Assembly: GCA_012030735.1 (NCBI GenBank)
Contig: JAAUUW010000010.1
Location: 1 to 40,387 of the forward strand
Length of the DNA: 40,387 bases
Source: Acaryochloridaceae cyanobacterium SU_2_1
GTDB lineage: Bacteria > Cyanobacteriota > Cyanobacteriia > Thermosynechococcales > Thermosynechococcaceae
Reading direction: 5' to 3'
Made by a program: the position numbers and the translations under genes
Shown: in pieces, positions 9,160 to 19,770 of the stretch
Layout: each line of letters opens with the position of its first letter
How positions within the stretch are numbered: position 1 is the first letter of the stretch
Notes under the pieces: model-generated
What the model saw: only the letters and a program-made list of their open reading frames with translations
What the model was told of the DNA's origin: nothing
The model's database searches: none

Positions 9160-11535
9160 ATGGTCGTTCGTAGCCCAGCAGCCCCACTCAGCCCGTGGTC
9201 TAGCGATTTAGTTGAACCACAGGTGGATCCTACCGCTTATATTCACTCCTTTGCCAAGCTCACAGGAGATGTACGAGTGGGTGCCGATGTGCTGATTGCG
9301 CCTGGCACCTCTATTCGTGCCGATCAAGGCACCCCTTTCTATATCGGTGACCAAGTAACGATTCAAGATGGTGTCGTGATTCATGCTCTAGAGCAAGGTC
9401 GGGTGCAAGGGGATGATCAGGCCCAATATGCTGTTTGGATTGGCCATCGTACTGCCCTTACTCATATGGTATTGGTCCATGGCCCTGCCTATATCGGCGA
9501 TAACTGTTTTATCGGGTTTCGCTCGACTATCTTTAATGCCAAAGTAGGAAGAGGCTGCATTATCATGATGCATGCTCTAATCCAGGATGTTGACATTCCG
9601 CCTGGTAAATATGTGCCCTCGGGAGCTGTGATTACGAATCAACAGCAAGCCAATCGTTTGCCCGATGTCAATGAGAGCGATCGACAATTTGCTCAACATA
9701 TTATCCAAGTGAATCAGGCCTTGCGAGCTGACTATCAGTCTATGGCTCACAAAAGCAATTTGCACTCTGCTCAAGATCATCGTTTTTCTAGTGATAATAA
9801 GCCCATGAATTCTACTACCTTAGATGCAGCCATTGTCAGTCAAGTTCGATCTCTGTTGGCCCAAGGGTATCGTATTGGTGCCGAACATGCTGATGCTCGG
9901 CGGTTCCAAACCAGTTCTTGGCAAAGTTGTCCGGCACCCCAAGGGCAGCAAGAATCTCAGGTCTTGGCTGGGCTAGAAGCTTGTTTGACGGAGCATGCTG
10001 GTGAATATGTGCGGCTGATTGGCATTGACCCCCAAGCCAAACAGCGAATTTTGGAAACCATTATTCAGCGTCCCGATGGTCCTGTGCGGATGCTCTCGAT
10101 GCCCTCTGCCCAACAGGCGATCAAAAACTACACGACTCATCACACTACCAGTAGCGACAATAGCTCCATAGGACCGGAGGTGGCTGCTCAGGTTCGATCC
10201 CTTTTAGCTCAAGGTTATCGCATTGGGTCTGAACATGCTGATGCACGACGCTTTCAAACGAGTTCTTGGCAAAGTTGTCCCGCCATTGCTACGCAGCAAG
10301 AGGCCCAAGTAATGGCGGCCTTAGATGCTTGTAAAGCAGCCCATGCTGGGGAATATGTGCGCCTCATTGGTATTGATGCTAACGCTAAACGACGCGTCCT
10401 AGAGCTGATTATTCAACGTCCTGGTGATGCACCGGTGGCTGCTCCGGCTAAGACTGGTGTCTCCGGTCGGCAGCGGCAAAGACCAAGTTCCTCCGAAGCC
10501 CGAGATCCTCAAGGCCAAGGCAGCGGTATCAGTAGTGAAGTTGTGGCTCAGGTGCGATCGCTATTGGCTCAAGGCTATCGAATTGGTTCGGAATATGCCG
10601 ATGCTCGCCGTTTCCAAACCAGCTCTTGGCAAAGTTGTCCTCCTGTGGCCTCACAACAGGAATCTCAAGTGATTACCGCTTTAGAAGCCTGCATGGCGGC
10701 CCATGCTGGTTGCTATGTGCGGTTGATTGGTATTGACCCCAAGGGCAAACGTCGAGTCTCAGAAACCATTATTCAACGTCCCGATGACCAACAATCCTCA
10801 ATTTCCAGTGCTGCTGTTGATAATGGGACCAGAAATTCCCAGCGTCAGAGTCAGTCAGTCGCTAGACCTGCCTTAGATTCCCAAACCGTGACGCAGGTGC
10901 GATCGCTGCTCGCCCAAGGCTATCAAATTGGCACTGAACATGCCGATGCCCGTCGCTTCCAAACCAGCTCTTGGCAGAGCTGCTCACCCATTCCCTCCCA
11001 GCAAGAAGCCCAAGTTATTGCTGCCTTAGAAGCTTGCATGGTTGAGCATGCTGGCGAATATGTGCGGTTGATTGGCATTGATAAAGCTGCAAAACGCCGT
11101 GTTCTAGAAAGCATTATTCAAAGACCTAACGGAAACCAAAGGCCATCCCAAGGCTCCTCAACCCCTAGTAGATCGGCCCAGCAACAGCCCAGTGCAAAAT
11201 CCAGAAGCTCCTCAGGACAAGGGTTGAACCCGAAGTCCAGTGCTAGCCTAGACTCCCAAACTCTGGCTCAGGTGCGATCGCTCCTCGCCCAAGGCTATCA
11301 AATTGGCACTGAACATGCCGATGCCCGTCGCTTCCAAACCAGCTCTTGGCAGAGCTGCTCACCCATTCGCTCCCAACAGGAAACTCAAGTGATTGCAGCC
11401 CTAGAAAGCTGCTTAGCCGACCATCAAAAAGAATATGTACGCCTAATCGGGATCGATACCCAGGCTAAGCGGCGGGTCCTAGAATCCGTCATTCAAAAAC
11501 CAGGCACAGCAGGCACAGCAGGGACACGCCGTTAA
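9160..11535 (+). CDS. ccmM: Carboxysome assembly protein CcmM with five RbcS-like modules
   Basis: Scaffold of the beta-carboxysome: a gamma-carbonic-anhydrase-like trimer domain (about residues 15-195) joined to small-subunit-like (SSUL) modules that condense Rubisco. ATG 9160 has AAGGAGAG about 9 nt upstream. The three zinc-ligand histidines of active family members are present (H75, H102, H107). The cysteine pair near residue 194-200 that forms the activating disulfide in Thermosynechococcus CcmM is absent, so enzyme activity is uncertain. Five SSUL modules follow, each with [22 protein letters not shown] and a second cysteine (LEAC, LDAC or LESC) that can form the redox-sensitive disulfide. 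At 791 residues it is longer than three-module proteins. Met216 (base 9805), just before module 1, could start the short Rubisco-binding form. No ccaA is in the window. Confidence 0.97.
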   Translation: MVVRSPAAPLSPWSSDLVEPQVDPTAYIHSFAKLTGDVRVGADVLIAPGTSIRADQGTPFYIGDQVTIQDGVVIHALEQGRVQGDDQAQYAVWIGHRTALTHMVLVHGPAYIGDNCFIGFRSTIFNAKVGRGCIIMMHALIQDVDIPPGKYVPSGAVITNQQQANRLPDVNESDRQFAQHIIQVNQALRADYQSMAHKSNLHSAQDHRFSSDNKPMNSTTLDAAIVSQVRSLLAQGYRIGAEHADARRFQTSSWQSCPAPQGQQESQVLAGLEACLTEHAGEYVRLIGIDPQAKQRILETIIQRPDGPVRMLSMPSAQQAIKNYTTHHTTSSDNSSIGPEVAAQVRSLLAQGYRIGSEHADARRFQTSSWQSCPAIATQQEAQVMAALDACKAAHAGEYVRLIGIDANAKRRVLELIIQRPGDAPVAAPAKTGVSGRQRQRPSSSEARDPQGQGSGISSEVVAQVRSLLAQGYRIGSEYADARRFQTSSWQSCPPVASQQESQVITALEACMAAHAGCYVRLIGIDPKGKRRVSETIIQRPDDQQSSISSAAVDNGTRNSQRQSQSVARPALDSQTVTQVRSLLAQGYQIGTEHADARRFQTSSWQSCSPIPSQQEAQVIAALEACMVEHAGEYVRLIGIDKAAKRRVLESIIQRPNGNQRPSQGSSTPSRSAQQQPSAKSRSSSGQGLNPKSSASLDSQTLAQVRSLLAQGYQIGTEHADARRFQTSSWQSCSPIRSQQETQVIAALESCLADHQKEYVRLIGIDTQAKRRVLESVIQKPGTAGTAGTRR
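9829..11502 (+). repeat. Five SSUL repeats inside ccmM
   Basis: The [10 protein letters not shown] motif recurs at bases 9841, 10189, 10549, 10894 and 11269, so the periods are 348, 360, 345 and 375 bp, all whole codons. Modules 4 and 5 are almost identical at the DNA level for over 100 bp after their anchors, which indicates very recent duplication or conversion. Ser/Gln/Pro-rich linkers of variable length separate the units. Modules 3, 4 and 5 carry GCGATCGC at the same internal position; modules 1 and 2 do not. Confidence 0.93.
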
Positions 11536-11615
11536 TATCTCCAGCAGTAATGGAATATCAGTCTACTCCAACTCCATAAAACTTACTGCTGATATCGCCC
11601 AAGGGTCCATCCACG

Positions 11616-12268
11616 ATGCAACGTTCTTCCCTGCAACCCCTCCATGATTCACACTACTGTGTGATTGGGGATGTTCGCATCCATCCCACTGCCAAAATTG
11701 CCCTGGCACAATTCTAGAAGCTGCCCCCCTGAGCCAAATCGTGATTAGCTCAGGGGTTTGCATTGGCATCGGCGTCATTCTCAAAGCCTATGATGGCAAC
11801 ATCGAAATCGATAGCGGCGTTAACCTTGGTGCGGGGGTGTTAATTGTTGGCTCTGTCAAAATCGGTGGCAATGCTTGTATCGGTGAAAGCACAACCATTT
11901 TTAATACCAATATTCAGCCTATGCAAATCGTGCCCGCTGCCTCTCTCATGGGCAACAGTGGGCGTCAAGTTCTCAGTGATAGTGAATCATCCACTTCCTT
12001 CAGTCACAATCCACAGCCCAGCAAGGAACCCAGAACCCAACAATTACAACCAAGCTATTCCCAACCTAGTTATTCCCAGCCTAGCTATCCACCAAGCTAT
12101 GATCAAGAGCAGGACATCAATGTCCAGGGACAGTTTCGCCATGATATAGACCGAAGCAATACCCCTTCCTATACCTCAAACTCCGAAAAGCACTCATCAA
12201 CCGTCATTGGTCGGGCCTATGTCAAACAGTTAATTGGAATCATCTTCCCCCAAAATTCAGCTGGTTAA
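11616..12268 (+). CDS. ccmN: Carboxysome adaptor protein CcmN (one frameshift)
   Basis: Links CcmM to the CcmK shell. The N-terminal half is a left-handed beta-helix of hexapeptide repeats (LQPLHDSHYCVIGDVRIHP, then GVCIGIG, NLGAGVLIVG, KIGGNACIG). A Ser/Gln/Tyr-rich linker follows, and a C-terminal amphipathic encapsulation peptide near VIGRAYVKQLIGIIFP binds the shell in characterised CcmN proteins. The frame breaks at the CCC run at 11701-11703; one extra C restores AKIAPGTILEAAP. ATG 11616 is chosen because the residues after it match the family start. The linker contains three PSYSQ-like units encoded by a 15-bp repeat (about 12050-12098). It lies 80 bp after ccmM. Confidence 0.9.
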
Positions 12269-12388
12269 ATCCCACCAGCAACTCCTCGAGTTTAGAGATT
12301 TATTGGGGTTTAGAGATTATAGTTGAAATAAATCCACGCCTCTAGGGGACGGCTAGTGCCTCTACCCCGTTCTACCACCAACTACACC

Positions 12389-13158
12389 ATGACCCCTGCC
12401 TCTAAATCTCGGCGGCAATCCAAAGCAGATAGTGCCTTAGGCTTAGTGTCTACCCAAAGTTTTCCCACCATTGTGGGGACTGCTGATGCGATGCTCAAAT
12501 CAGCGGAAGTAACACTAGTGGGCTATGAAAAATTGGCAGTGGTTACTGTACTGTTATTATCCGTGGCAACATTGCGGATGTGCGCTTGGCTGTCGAAGAA
12601 GGAGCCAGGCTTGTCCAATCCCTAGGCCAATCAGTATATAAATTAGTTATTGCCCGCCCGATGCCGAACTTAGAGGTGGTCTTCCCCATTGGCAGCCATC
12701 TGGTAGAAATTGCACAGCAGCAACGCGGCTTCTCTCGGTTGAGTAATCAATCCATTGGCTTACTAGAAACCCGTGGTTTCCCCGCCATGGTGGGGGCAGC
12801 AGATGCCATGCTCAAATCGGCAAATGTACAGCTATCAGCCTATGAAACCATTGGCGATGGACTCTGCACAGCCATGGTGCGTGGCTCGATTGCCAATGTT
12901 GCCGTAGCCATTGAGTCAGGGATGCATGAAGCAGAACGAATTGGTCAACTCAATGCTGTGATGATCATTCCCCGCGTCTTGGACGACCTAGAAACAATGC
13001 TGCCCGTTGCAAAATGCTGGATAGAAAAGCCCTTACCCTTACTCTTTACTCAAAAGACTAAGGAGAAGGAAAAAGAACTCGTTCAGCTAGAAACCCTAGA
13101 AAAACTGGAAACTCTAGAAAGATTGACCCTCACCCCAGAGGAGGATCAAGCCCCTTAA
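12389..13158 (+). CDS. ccmO: Tandem-BMC shell protein CcmO (one frameshift)
   Basis: Shell protein with two fused BMC domains, needed for beta-carboxysome assembly. The first domain runs from LGLVSTQSFPTIVGTADAM through ARPMPNLEVVFP; the second starts at IGLLETRGFPAMVGAADAM. The A run at 12538-12542 is one base short; six A residues give GYEKIGSG followed by continuous reading into the second domain, about 256 residues. ATG 12389 fits the family N-terminus; a GTG at 12356 is also in frame, and neither has a clear ribosome site. The acidic C-terminal tail repeats LETLEKLETLERL. It is 120 bp after ccmN, with a short direct repeat (GGTTTAGAGATT-like) between, and is followed by a strong hairpin. 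Confidence 0.92.
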
Positions 13159-13201
13159 CCAGCCCATCAGCAATCGATCTTGCCTCAAACCAATGGGGCT
13201 A

Positions 13202-13238
13202 CCCTGAGGGCGAAGCTGTTAGATCGCCTCACTCAGGG
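13202..13238 (+). terminator. Hairpin terminator candidate after ccmO
   Basis: CCCTGAG+GGCGA (13202-13213) pairs with TCGCC (13224-13228) and CTCAGGG (13232-13238), a 12-bp stem with a 3-nt bulge and 10-nt loop. It lies 45 nt after the ccmO stop and before the purA promoter. The U tract is weak, as is common in cyanobacteria. Confidence 0.55.
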
Positions 13239-13267
13239 ATAAAATCCTTGCTTAGAATGGCACTTGA

Positions 13268-13297
13268 TTGACAGAATCCTCACCCACTGCTGATAAT
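13268..13297 (+). promoter_or_regulatory. Sigma70-type promoter for purA
   Basis: TTGACA (13268-13273), 18-bp spacer, GATAAT (13292-13297). The -35 is perfect and the -10 matches five of six positions. It sits 36 bp before the purA start, so the leader would be short and purA would be transcribed separately from the ccm operon. Confidence 0.6.
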
Positions 13298-13309
13298 TGT
13301 TTTTTGTGA

Positions 13310-14710
<1,401 letters not shown>

Positions 14711-14798
14711 CAAGTCCTAGCCCTGGATCCCCAAAATACAAATTGGGGAATCCCGGCGGAGATTAACTGAGTTTCACCGAAAGGGAACGGTCTTGAGT

Positions 14799-14814
14799 GT
14801 TGTAAAGTTACAAC
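14799..14814. promoter_or_regulatory. 16-bp palindrome abutting the HEAT-gene start
   Basis: GTTGTAAAGTTACAAC: perfect 7-bp half sites around an AG centre, ending one base before the ATG at 14816. It replaces any normal ribosome-binding site. It could be an operator for a dimeric regulator or a hairpin masking the start; no known motif is recognised. Confidence 0.45.
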
Positions 14815-14815
14815 T

Positions 14816-15567
14816 ATGTATAACGAAGAAGACCTCAGCATCCTGGATGAAGAGGAAGATCTAGAAAGCCCCTCGACCATATGGCAGCAGTCGATGATCT
14901 GACTGCCCAAGCCTTGAAGCCAGATGCAGAGGAAATGCTACGGTTGTTGGTTTCTCCAGAGTTGTCTGAGCGGATGGTGGCGGCTCGGGCTTTCTGTGAG
15001 CTGCAAGAAGAGCGCGCTATTCCTCATCTGATTAAGTTGCTATCTGATGCTTGCCCCTTACTGCGTGTGAGTGCAGCCTATGCCCTGGGTCGTAACCCTA
15101 GGGAGGATGCCGTTGAACCCCTGATTTATCAATTCGCTCAGGATTGGAATGGCTATGTGCGTAAAGGCGTTGTTTGGGCCTTGGGAAACTGCCGCGATCG
15201 CAGAGCCTTACCATCCCTCCTTGATGCCTTATCCACCGACATCTCCGCCGTACGGCTATGGGCTGCAAGTTCTCTCGGACAGCTCGCTAACCTATCCGAC
15301 GAGATTAACGAAACAGTGATTCCTGCCATCATTCAAGCCATGAGCACCGAACCCCTCGGCCCCATTCGTAGTAATTGCGTCTGGTCCTTAGGGCAACTCA
15401 GTCAATCCCTCCCCCAGGGAAAACCTTATCAAACAGCCATTGCTACACTTATTCAGGCCCTCCAAGATCCAGATTTAGGCGTTCAAGAAGATGCAAAAAT
15501 CGCCCTACAAAGGTTGGGCGATCCCCAAGGCTTAAAAGCGATCGAGGAGCTAGACAGCATTGGCTAA
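14816..15567 (+). CDS. HEAT-repeat protein (one frameshift near the start)
   Basis: Cyanobacterial HEAT/PBS-lyase-type helical repeat protein, likely a binding scaffold. Some relatives act on phycobilins, but no lyase role can be assigned here. The repeats are visible as alternating units such as LIKLLSDACPLLRVSAAYALG, GYVRKGVVWALGNCRDRRALPSLLDAL, AVRLWAASSLGQL and IRSNCVWSLGQL. The acidic N-terminus (MYNEEDLSILDEEEDLESP) starts at ATG 14816; the C run at 14869-14872 is one base short, and five C residues join it to LDHMAAVDDL, giving about 250 residues. Without this repair the downstream frame would start at 14881. It converges with the pentapeptide gene, 67 bp apart. Confidence 0.78.
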
Positions 15568-15634
15568 GCCCCCTACTGCCACTCCTGCTGTTCTTACCTT
15601 ACGGCCCTCAGCCTTGTTCTCCCCAAAATGCAGT

Positions 15635-17077
15635 TTATGTATCAGTCATTGCTGAGGAATAGATCCCCAAGGGCTCAATTTTAGGCATCAAAGCTGCCAT
15701 CATCACAGCCAAGGAATCAAACAAACGATTAATAACCTCCTGATGACCATATTGCTGTGCATCCAGCAGCAGCAGCGAATCAGAGAAGGGATGACTAGGT
15801 TGTTGATCGTCAATCATTACTGGGCCTAAAAGCCGATAATGTTCTTCATAAACTCGCCAGATATCCTGTTGCAACTGGGCTTTATCTATCTCTGGCGCCA
15901 TTGACAACCGCAACAGCAAAGTACCATCCGTTTTATGCTCTAAGCGTTGAATTCTCATCGGTTGATACTCGCGTTGCAACCATTGCAGAGCATAGGTCAA
16001 GGCAGCCCAATAGATATCCTTGGGTAATATCAAATCGATTGTTCCTTGGGCAGTTATAAAAACATCTCGCAGATCACCCTCCCTAAAGGCACCTGTTTCT
16101 GGTGTCCGTTCCTGTTCCCGATCACGTAGATAGACATAGTCACAAATAGTACGACTCAGATTTGTGCCAGAGTTGGGAAAGACATCTTCTAAGCAAGCCC
16201 CCGTTAAAATTGCATCCGCCAAATTCGTGTTAAATAAACGACTCCGGGTTAAATTAGCCTGGCTGAGATTGGTCTGCAAGAGCTGACTCTGCTCGAGACC
16301 TGCTTCACTTAAGTTAGCCTGTCTCAAATTAGCCAAAGTCAAGTCAGCCTCTGCTAAATCGGCTCGGCTGAAATTGGCCTTAGAACATTGCCCGCCCTTT
16401 AGATTGATCTGCCTAAGATCTGTGCCTCTTAAATTAGTTTCAATTAAAATACTTTTACTGAGATTCGCCCCTCGCAAAGAGGCCGTACTGAGGTTCGCAA
16501 AACTAAGATCGGCCTTCCTGAGATTGGCTCCCTTCAGATCAGCCCCCCTTAGACTGGCTTCACTGATAAAGCCACGGCTTAAATTAGTGCCTTGCAAACA
16601 AGCCCCGTTTAGTTTGGCCTGGGTGAGGTTTGCCTTAATGCCATTGGCCCCAGCTAGAGAGGTTTTACTCAAATTGGCTTGCCGTAAATCAGCATACTGA
16701 AAGTTAGCATGATCAACCATTGCCTCAATGACAATGGCTTGATAGAGAATCGCCTCGATAAGCGTTGCCCTCCCAAGTCGGGCAAAACTCAAATCGGCTC
16801 TGGTTAAATCAGCTCGGCTCAAGTTTGCTTCGGTGAGATTCGCTTCACTCAAAAAGGCATTGCTTAAATCACTGCCACTGAGATAGGCGCCCTCCAAATT
16901 AGCCAAGCTTAAATTGACGCGGATCAAATTTGCATTAATTAAATTTATGCCCCTTAAATCTTGCCCATTTAGATCAGCACCCTCCAAATTGGGCTGGGTG
17001 AGCGGGAATTTCTTACGCCAAGCATTCCAGGATTGCACATCCTGTTTTAAGAGTCGAAGGTGGTAAGGGTTAGCCAT
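15635..17077 (-). CDS. Pentapeptide-repeat protein with a C-terminal domain
   Basis: Right-handed quadrilateral beta-helix protein; its role is unknown. The N-terminal about 30 residues (ANPYHLRLLKQDVQSWNAWR) are a common cyanobacterial lead-in. About 50 A(D/N)LxX pentapeptides follow, from NLEGADLNG to the AILTGACLED region. The C-terminal about 150 residues are a non-repeat domain (YVYLRDREQERTPETGAFREGD onward) common to this group and of unknown function. ATG 17077 is preferred because it begins the conserved lead-in; the frame extends 18 codons further upstream without family similarity. It is convergent with the HEAT-repeat gene and has about 440 bp of upstream space before mlaF on the other strand. 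Confidence 0.86.
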   Translation of the reverse strand: MANPYHLRLLKQDVQSWNAWRKKFPLTQPNLEGADLNGQDLRGINLINANLIRVNLSLANLEGAYLSGSDLSNAFLSEANLTEANLSRADLTRADLSFARLGRATLIEAILYQAIVIEAMVDHANFQYADLRQANLSKTSLAGANGIKANLTQAKLNGACLQGTNLSRGFISEASLRGADLKGANLRKADLSFANLSTASLRGANLSKSILIETNLRGTDLRQINLKGGQCSKANFSRADLAEADLTLANLRQANLSEAGLEQSQLLQTNLSQANLTRSRLFNTNLADAILTGACLEDVFPNSGTNLSRTICDYVYLRDREQERTPETGAFREGDLRDVFITAQGTIDLILPKDIYWAALTYALQWLQREYQPMRIQRLEHKTDGTLLLRLSMAPEIDKAQLQQDIWRVYEEHYRLLGPVMIDDQQPSHPFSDSLLLLDAQQYGHQEVINRLFDSLAVMMAALMPKIEPLGIYSSAMTDT

Positions 17078-17514
17078 AGGGGAGAGATCGTGAAATGGGT
17101 TAAGGGAACAAGTAAGACCCAAAGACCCCAAGGAGTAAGTCGCCCCTGATTAAGGCACAGAACAATCACAGTCCTTAGCTCCTTGATGCCAAGATTAAGA
17201 CCTTGACCCGTCAAGGGCATGCCTCAATCTTCCCCCTAAATTTGGTCTAATGTTGATAGATATGTTGCGGATCAAGATTAAGCTTATATTTCCCAATTTT
17301 GAGGAATTTTTATCAGAGATCGATTGTTAGCCATAAAATCAGAGTTTTCATCGTTTTTTTTCATCTGTTATTAGTGCTAAATCCCAGATCTCAATTCTGA
17401 AACCCAAAATCTTGTTAGATATATTCGCTTCGTCTCCAAGGATGGTTAGATTTAAAAAGGGCCATCTCAAGGGAGAGTGGCTACCCTTGCCCGAGATCGA
17501 ATTTCTTTATATCT
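17078..17514. promoter_or_regulatory. Divergent intergenic region, pentapeptide gene and mlaF
   Basis: 437 bp of AT-rich sequence. It holds a perfect inverted repeat, CCTTGAC-CC-GTCAAGG (17201-17216). It also holds a possible 26-codon leader frame (17442-17522) that overlaps the mlaF start by 8 bp and ends in TGA inside it. I cannot assign -35/-10 boxes with confidence. Confidence 0.4.
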
Positions 17515-18339
17515 ATGGTTGAACCCTTAGTTGAGCTGAAGGGCATTTATAAGGCCTTCGGTAATCATGTCGTTTTGCAGGATGCTAATCTCCAAATCTA
17601 CTCTGGCGATGCCTTAGCGATTCTAGGGCCGTCAGGGACAGGAAAGTCGACAATTTTGAGAATTATTGCCGGATTACTAGCACCAGATGCTGGGGAAGTT
17701 TATATTAACGGTCAACCTCGCTGTGGTTCCCTCGACAATTTTGACAATCCGATTCGCATGAGTATGGTCTTTCAGCAGGCGGCCCTCTTTGATTCTCTTT
17801 CGGTGGAAGAAAATGTGGGTTTTTTCCTGTATCAACATTCACAGTTACCTCGTCAGCGTATTCGTGAATTAGTGAATGAAAAACTGGAACTGGTAGGCTT
17901 GCCAGGAATTGGCCATCTATATCCAGCGGAGCTATCGGGGGGCATGCGCAAGCGAGTTAGCTTTGCTCGCGCAATTCTCGATAATCCTGATGATGATTTA
18001 GATGATCCTAAAATCTTGCTTTACGATGAACCGACAGCGGGGCTCGATCCAATTGCATCGACCATGATTGAGGATCTGATTCTTGAGTTACAACGGTCTT
18101 CAGGCTGTGATACCTATGCCTTAGTCACTCATCAAAATACAACCATCCGCCGGAATGGCAAAAAGTTGGTCTTGTTTTACCAGGGGCATGTGCAATGGCA
18201 AGGCACCGTTCATGAATTAGAGGAATCTGATAACGCTTATCTTCAGCAGTTTATCAGCGGTAGTATTCATGGGCCCATGGAAATTACTGATGACTATCAA
18301 GCCGCTGCTGAGCGATCAACTTGGCTAACCCAACAATAA
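17515..18339 (+). CDS. mlaF: MlaF-type ABC transporter ATPase (lipid transport)
   Basis: ATP-binding subunit of the Mla/TGD-type phospholipid transporter of the cell envelope, related to plastid TGD3. Walker A GPSGTGKS at residues 38-45, Q-loop near FQQ at 86-88, signature LSGGM at 140-144, Walker B ILLYDE at 167-172, D-loop AGLDP, and H-loop H206. Length 274 is normal. The short acidic insertion DNPDDDLDDPK before Walker B is seen in cyanobacterial members. The mlaD-type MCE gene follows after 10 nt, so the two are an operon. The permease (MlaE) gene is not in the window and is probably elsewhere. Confidence 0.9.
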   Translation: MVEPLVELKGIYKAFGNHVVLQDANLQIYSGDALAILGPSGTGKSTILRIIAGLLAPDAGEVYINGQPRCGSLDNFDNPIRMSMVFQQAALFDSLSVEENVGFFLYQHSQLPRQRIRELVNEKLELVGLPGIGHLYPAELSGGMRKRVSFARAILDNPDDDLDDPKILLYDEPTAGLDPIASTMIEDLILELQRSSGCDTYALVTHQNTTIRRNGKKLVLFYQGHVQWQGTVHELEESDNAYLQQFISGSIHGPMEITDDYQAAAERSTWLTQQ

Positions 18340-18349
18340 AGGACAGCAT

Positions 18350-19573
18350 ATGAGAACACGTGCGGTAAGGGAAGGATCTGTGGGATTGTTGGTGATCTTG
18401 TCCCTGGGGCTGATGATGGGAATTATTTTATGGATCCGCGGGTTTAACCTAGGTGGCCGGAGTTACACTTTACAGGTTGAATTAGCGGATGCCTTGGGCC
18501 TCAACATCGGCAGTCCAGTGAAATTTCGCGGCGTTAAGGTGGGCAGTATTACTCAATTACAACCTCAAGCCAATAGTGTTCTGGTTGATGTAGAAATTAA
18601 CTCTCAGACAGTATTGATTCCGCGCCAGACTATTGCGGAAACGAGCCAGTCTGGTTTTGTGGGGCAGGCTGCTTTAGAGTTTCGACCAGCGAGTCAAGAT
18701 AAGTTAACGGAGGGATCTCTAGCCCGTCTGAGTCCCTTTACACCGGACTGCGATCCCCAGTTAATTCTCTGTCAGGGGGATCGGCTTCAAGGGGTCTCTG
18801 GTAATAATTTGGAAGAGTTGATTCGGGCCACGATGCAAATTGCCAATCAATTAGGAGGCAGTGACCTTAAGGCTACCCTAAATAATCTTTCAACGGCGGC
18901 GGCTGATGTCAGCAAATTAACTAAGACCACCCAGGTTACCCTTAAGGATATCTCTAGAGCAGTTAGAAGTATTAATCAACTGAGTCTAGAGACCCGTCAA
19001 CAATTGTCCAGCTTGGGAACTGTTACTCAAGCAGTTGTGACAGCAGCAACCGAAGTGGAGAAGCTTGGCCCGGCGTCCATACGGGTGAGTGAAGCAGCAG
19101 ATCAAATCATTTCCCTTGTCCAGGTTAATCGTGGCACTCTGATTAATACCCTCGACAATATGCAGGCGGCAAGTCGAGATTTGAGAGTGGCGATTCACAA
19201 CCTTAGTCCGCTGATTAGTCGGGTGCAGGCTAGCCAACTGATTGAGAATCTTGACCTACTGGCAGCTAACGGCGCCCAAGCCTCAGCTAGCCTGAAGACC
19301 TTAACAGATACTTTAAACAATCCAGCAACCCTTAGGGATTTAAATCAAACCCTAGAGTCTGCCAAAGTGATCCTGAGAAATACCCAGAAAATTACCACGG
19401 ATTTAGATGAGATTACTGGTAATCCAGAGGTAAGGCAGAATCTGATCCGATTTATCAACGCCCTGGGTAAATTGGTCTCCTCTAGCCAAGAGTTACAGGA
19501 TCAAGTTCAGGTGGCTCAACAAGGTTCCTTAAATTCTATGAGCTTAGTGAAGGGGACAGAGCAACAGCCCTAA
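18350..19573 (+). CDS. MCE-domain substrate-binding protein (MlaD/TGD2 type)
   Basis: Membrane-anchored periplasmic lipid-binding subunit of the Mla/TGD-type transporter. One transmembrane helix (residues 11-29) is followed by an MCE domain (about 36-110) containing GLNIGSPVKFRGVKVGSI. A long helical C-terminus (about 130-390) with heptad-like leucines probably forms the tunnel or tether seen in long MCE proteins. 407 residues, start ATG with AAGGA 8 nt upstream. It is coupled to the ATPase gene. Confidence 0.9.
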   Translation: MRTRAVREGSVGLLVILSLGLMMGIILWIRGFNLGGRSYTLQVELADALGLNIGSPVKFRGVKVGSITQLQPQANSVLVDVEINSQTVLIPRQTIAETSQSGFVGQAALEFRPASQDKLTEGSLARLSPFTPDCDPQLILCQGDRLQGVSGNNLEELIRATMQIANQLGGSDLKATLNNLSTAAADVSKLTKTTQVTLKDISRAVRSINQLSLETRQQLSSLGTVTQAVVTAATEVEKLGPASIRVSEAADQIISLVQVNRGTLINTLDNMQAASRDLRVAIHNLSPLISRVQASQLIENLDLLAANGAQASASLKTLTDTLNNPATLRDLNQTLESAKVILRNTQKITTDLDEITGNPEVRQNLIRFINALGKLVSSSQELQDQVQVAQQGSLNSMSLVKGTEQQP

Positions 19574-19770
19574 GCAACGGGTTTTTAGGAGAGGGGTGGA
19601 CAGGGAAATAACCCTTTAGAGTGAGCGAAGGTTGGCATGGATGTGGATTGGGGGCTGATTCTTACCCGCTAGAGATCTTAAGCATGACAAGCTCCAGCTT
19701 GTGCTGAAACTCGCGATAGGATGGGGAAAGGAATAGAATAGCTAAAATCCCTAGCAGGACAAGGAATGGT

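Noticed and set aside
15900-17000. Repeat array resembling a CRISPR
   Set aside because: The regular 15-bp texture is the pentapeptide coding repeat; there are no identical repeats with unique spacers.
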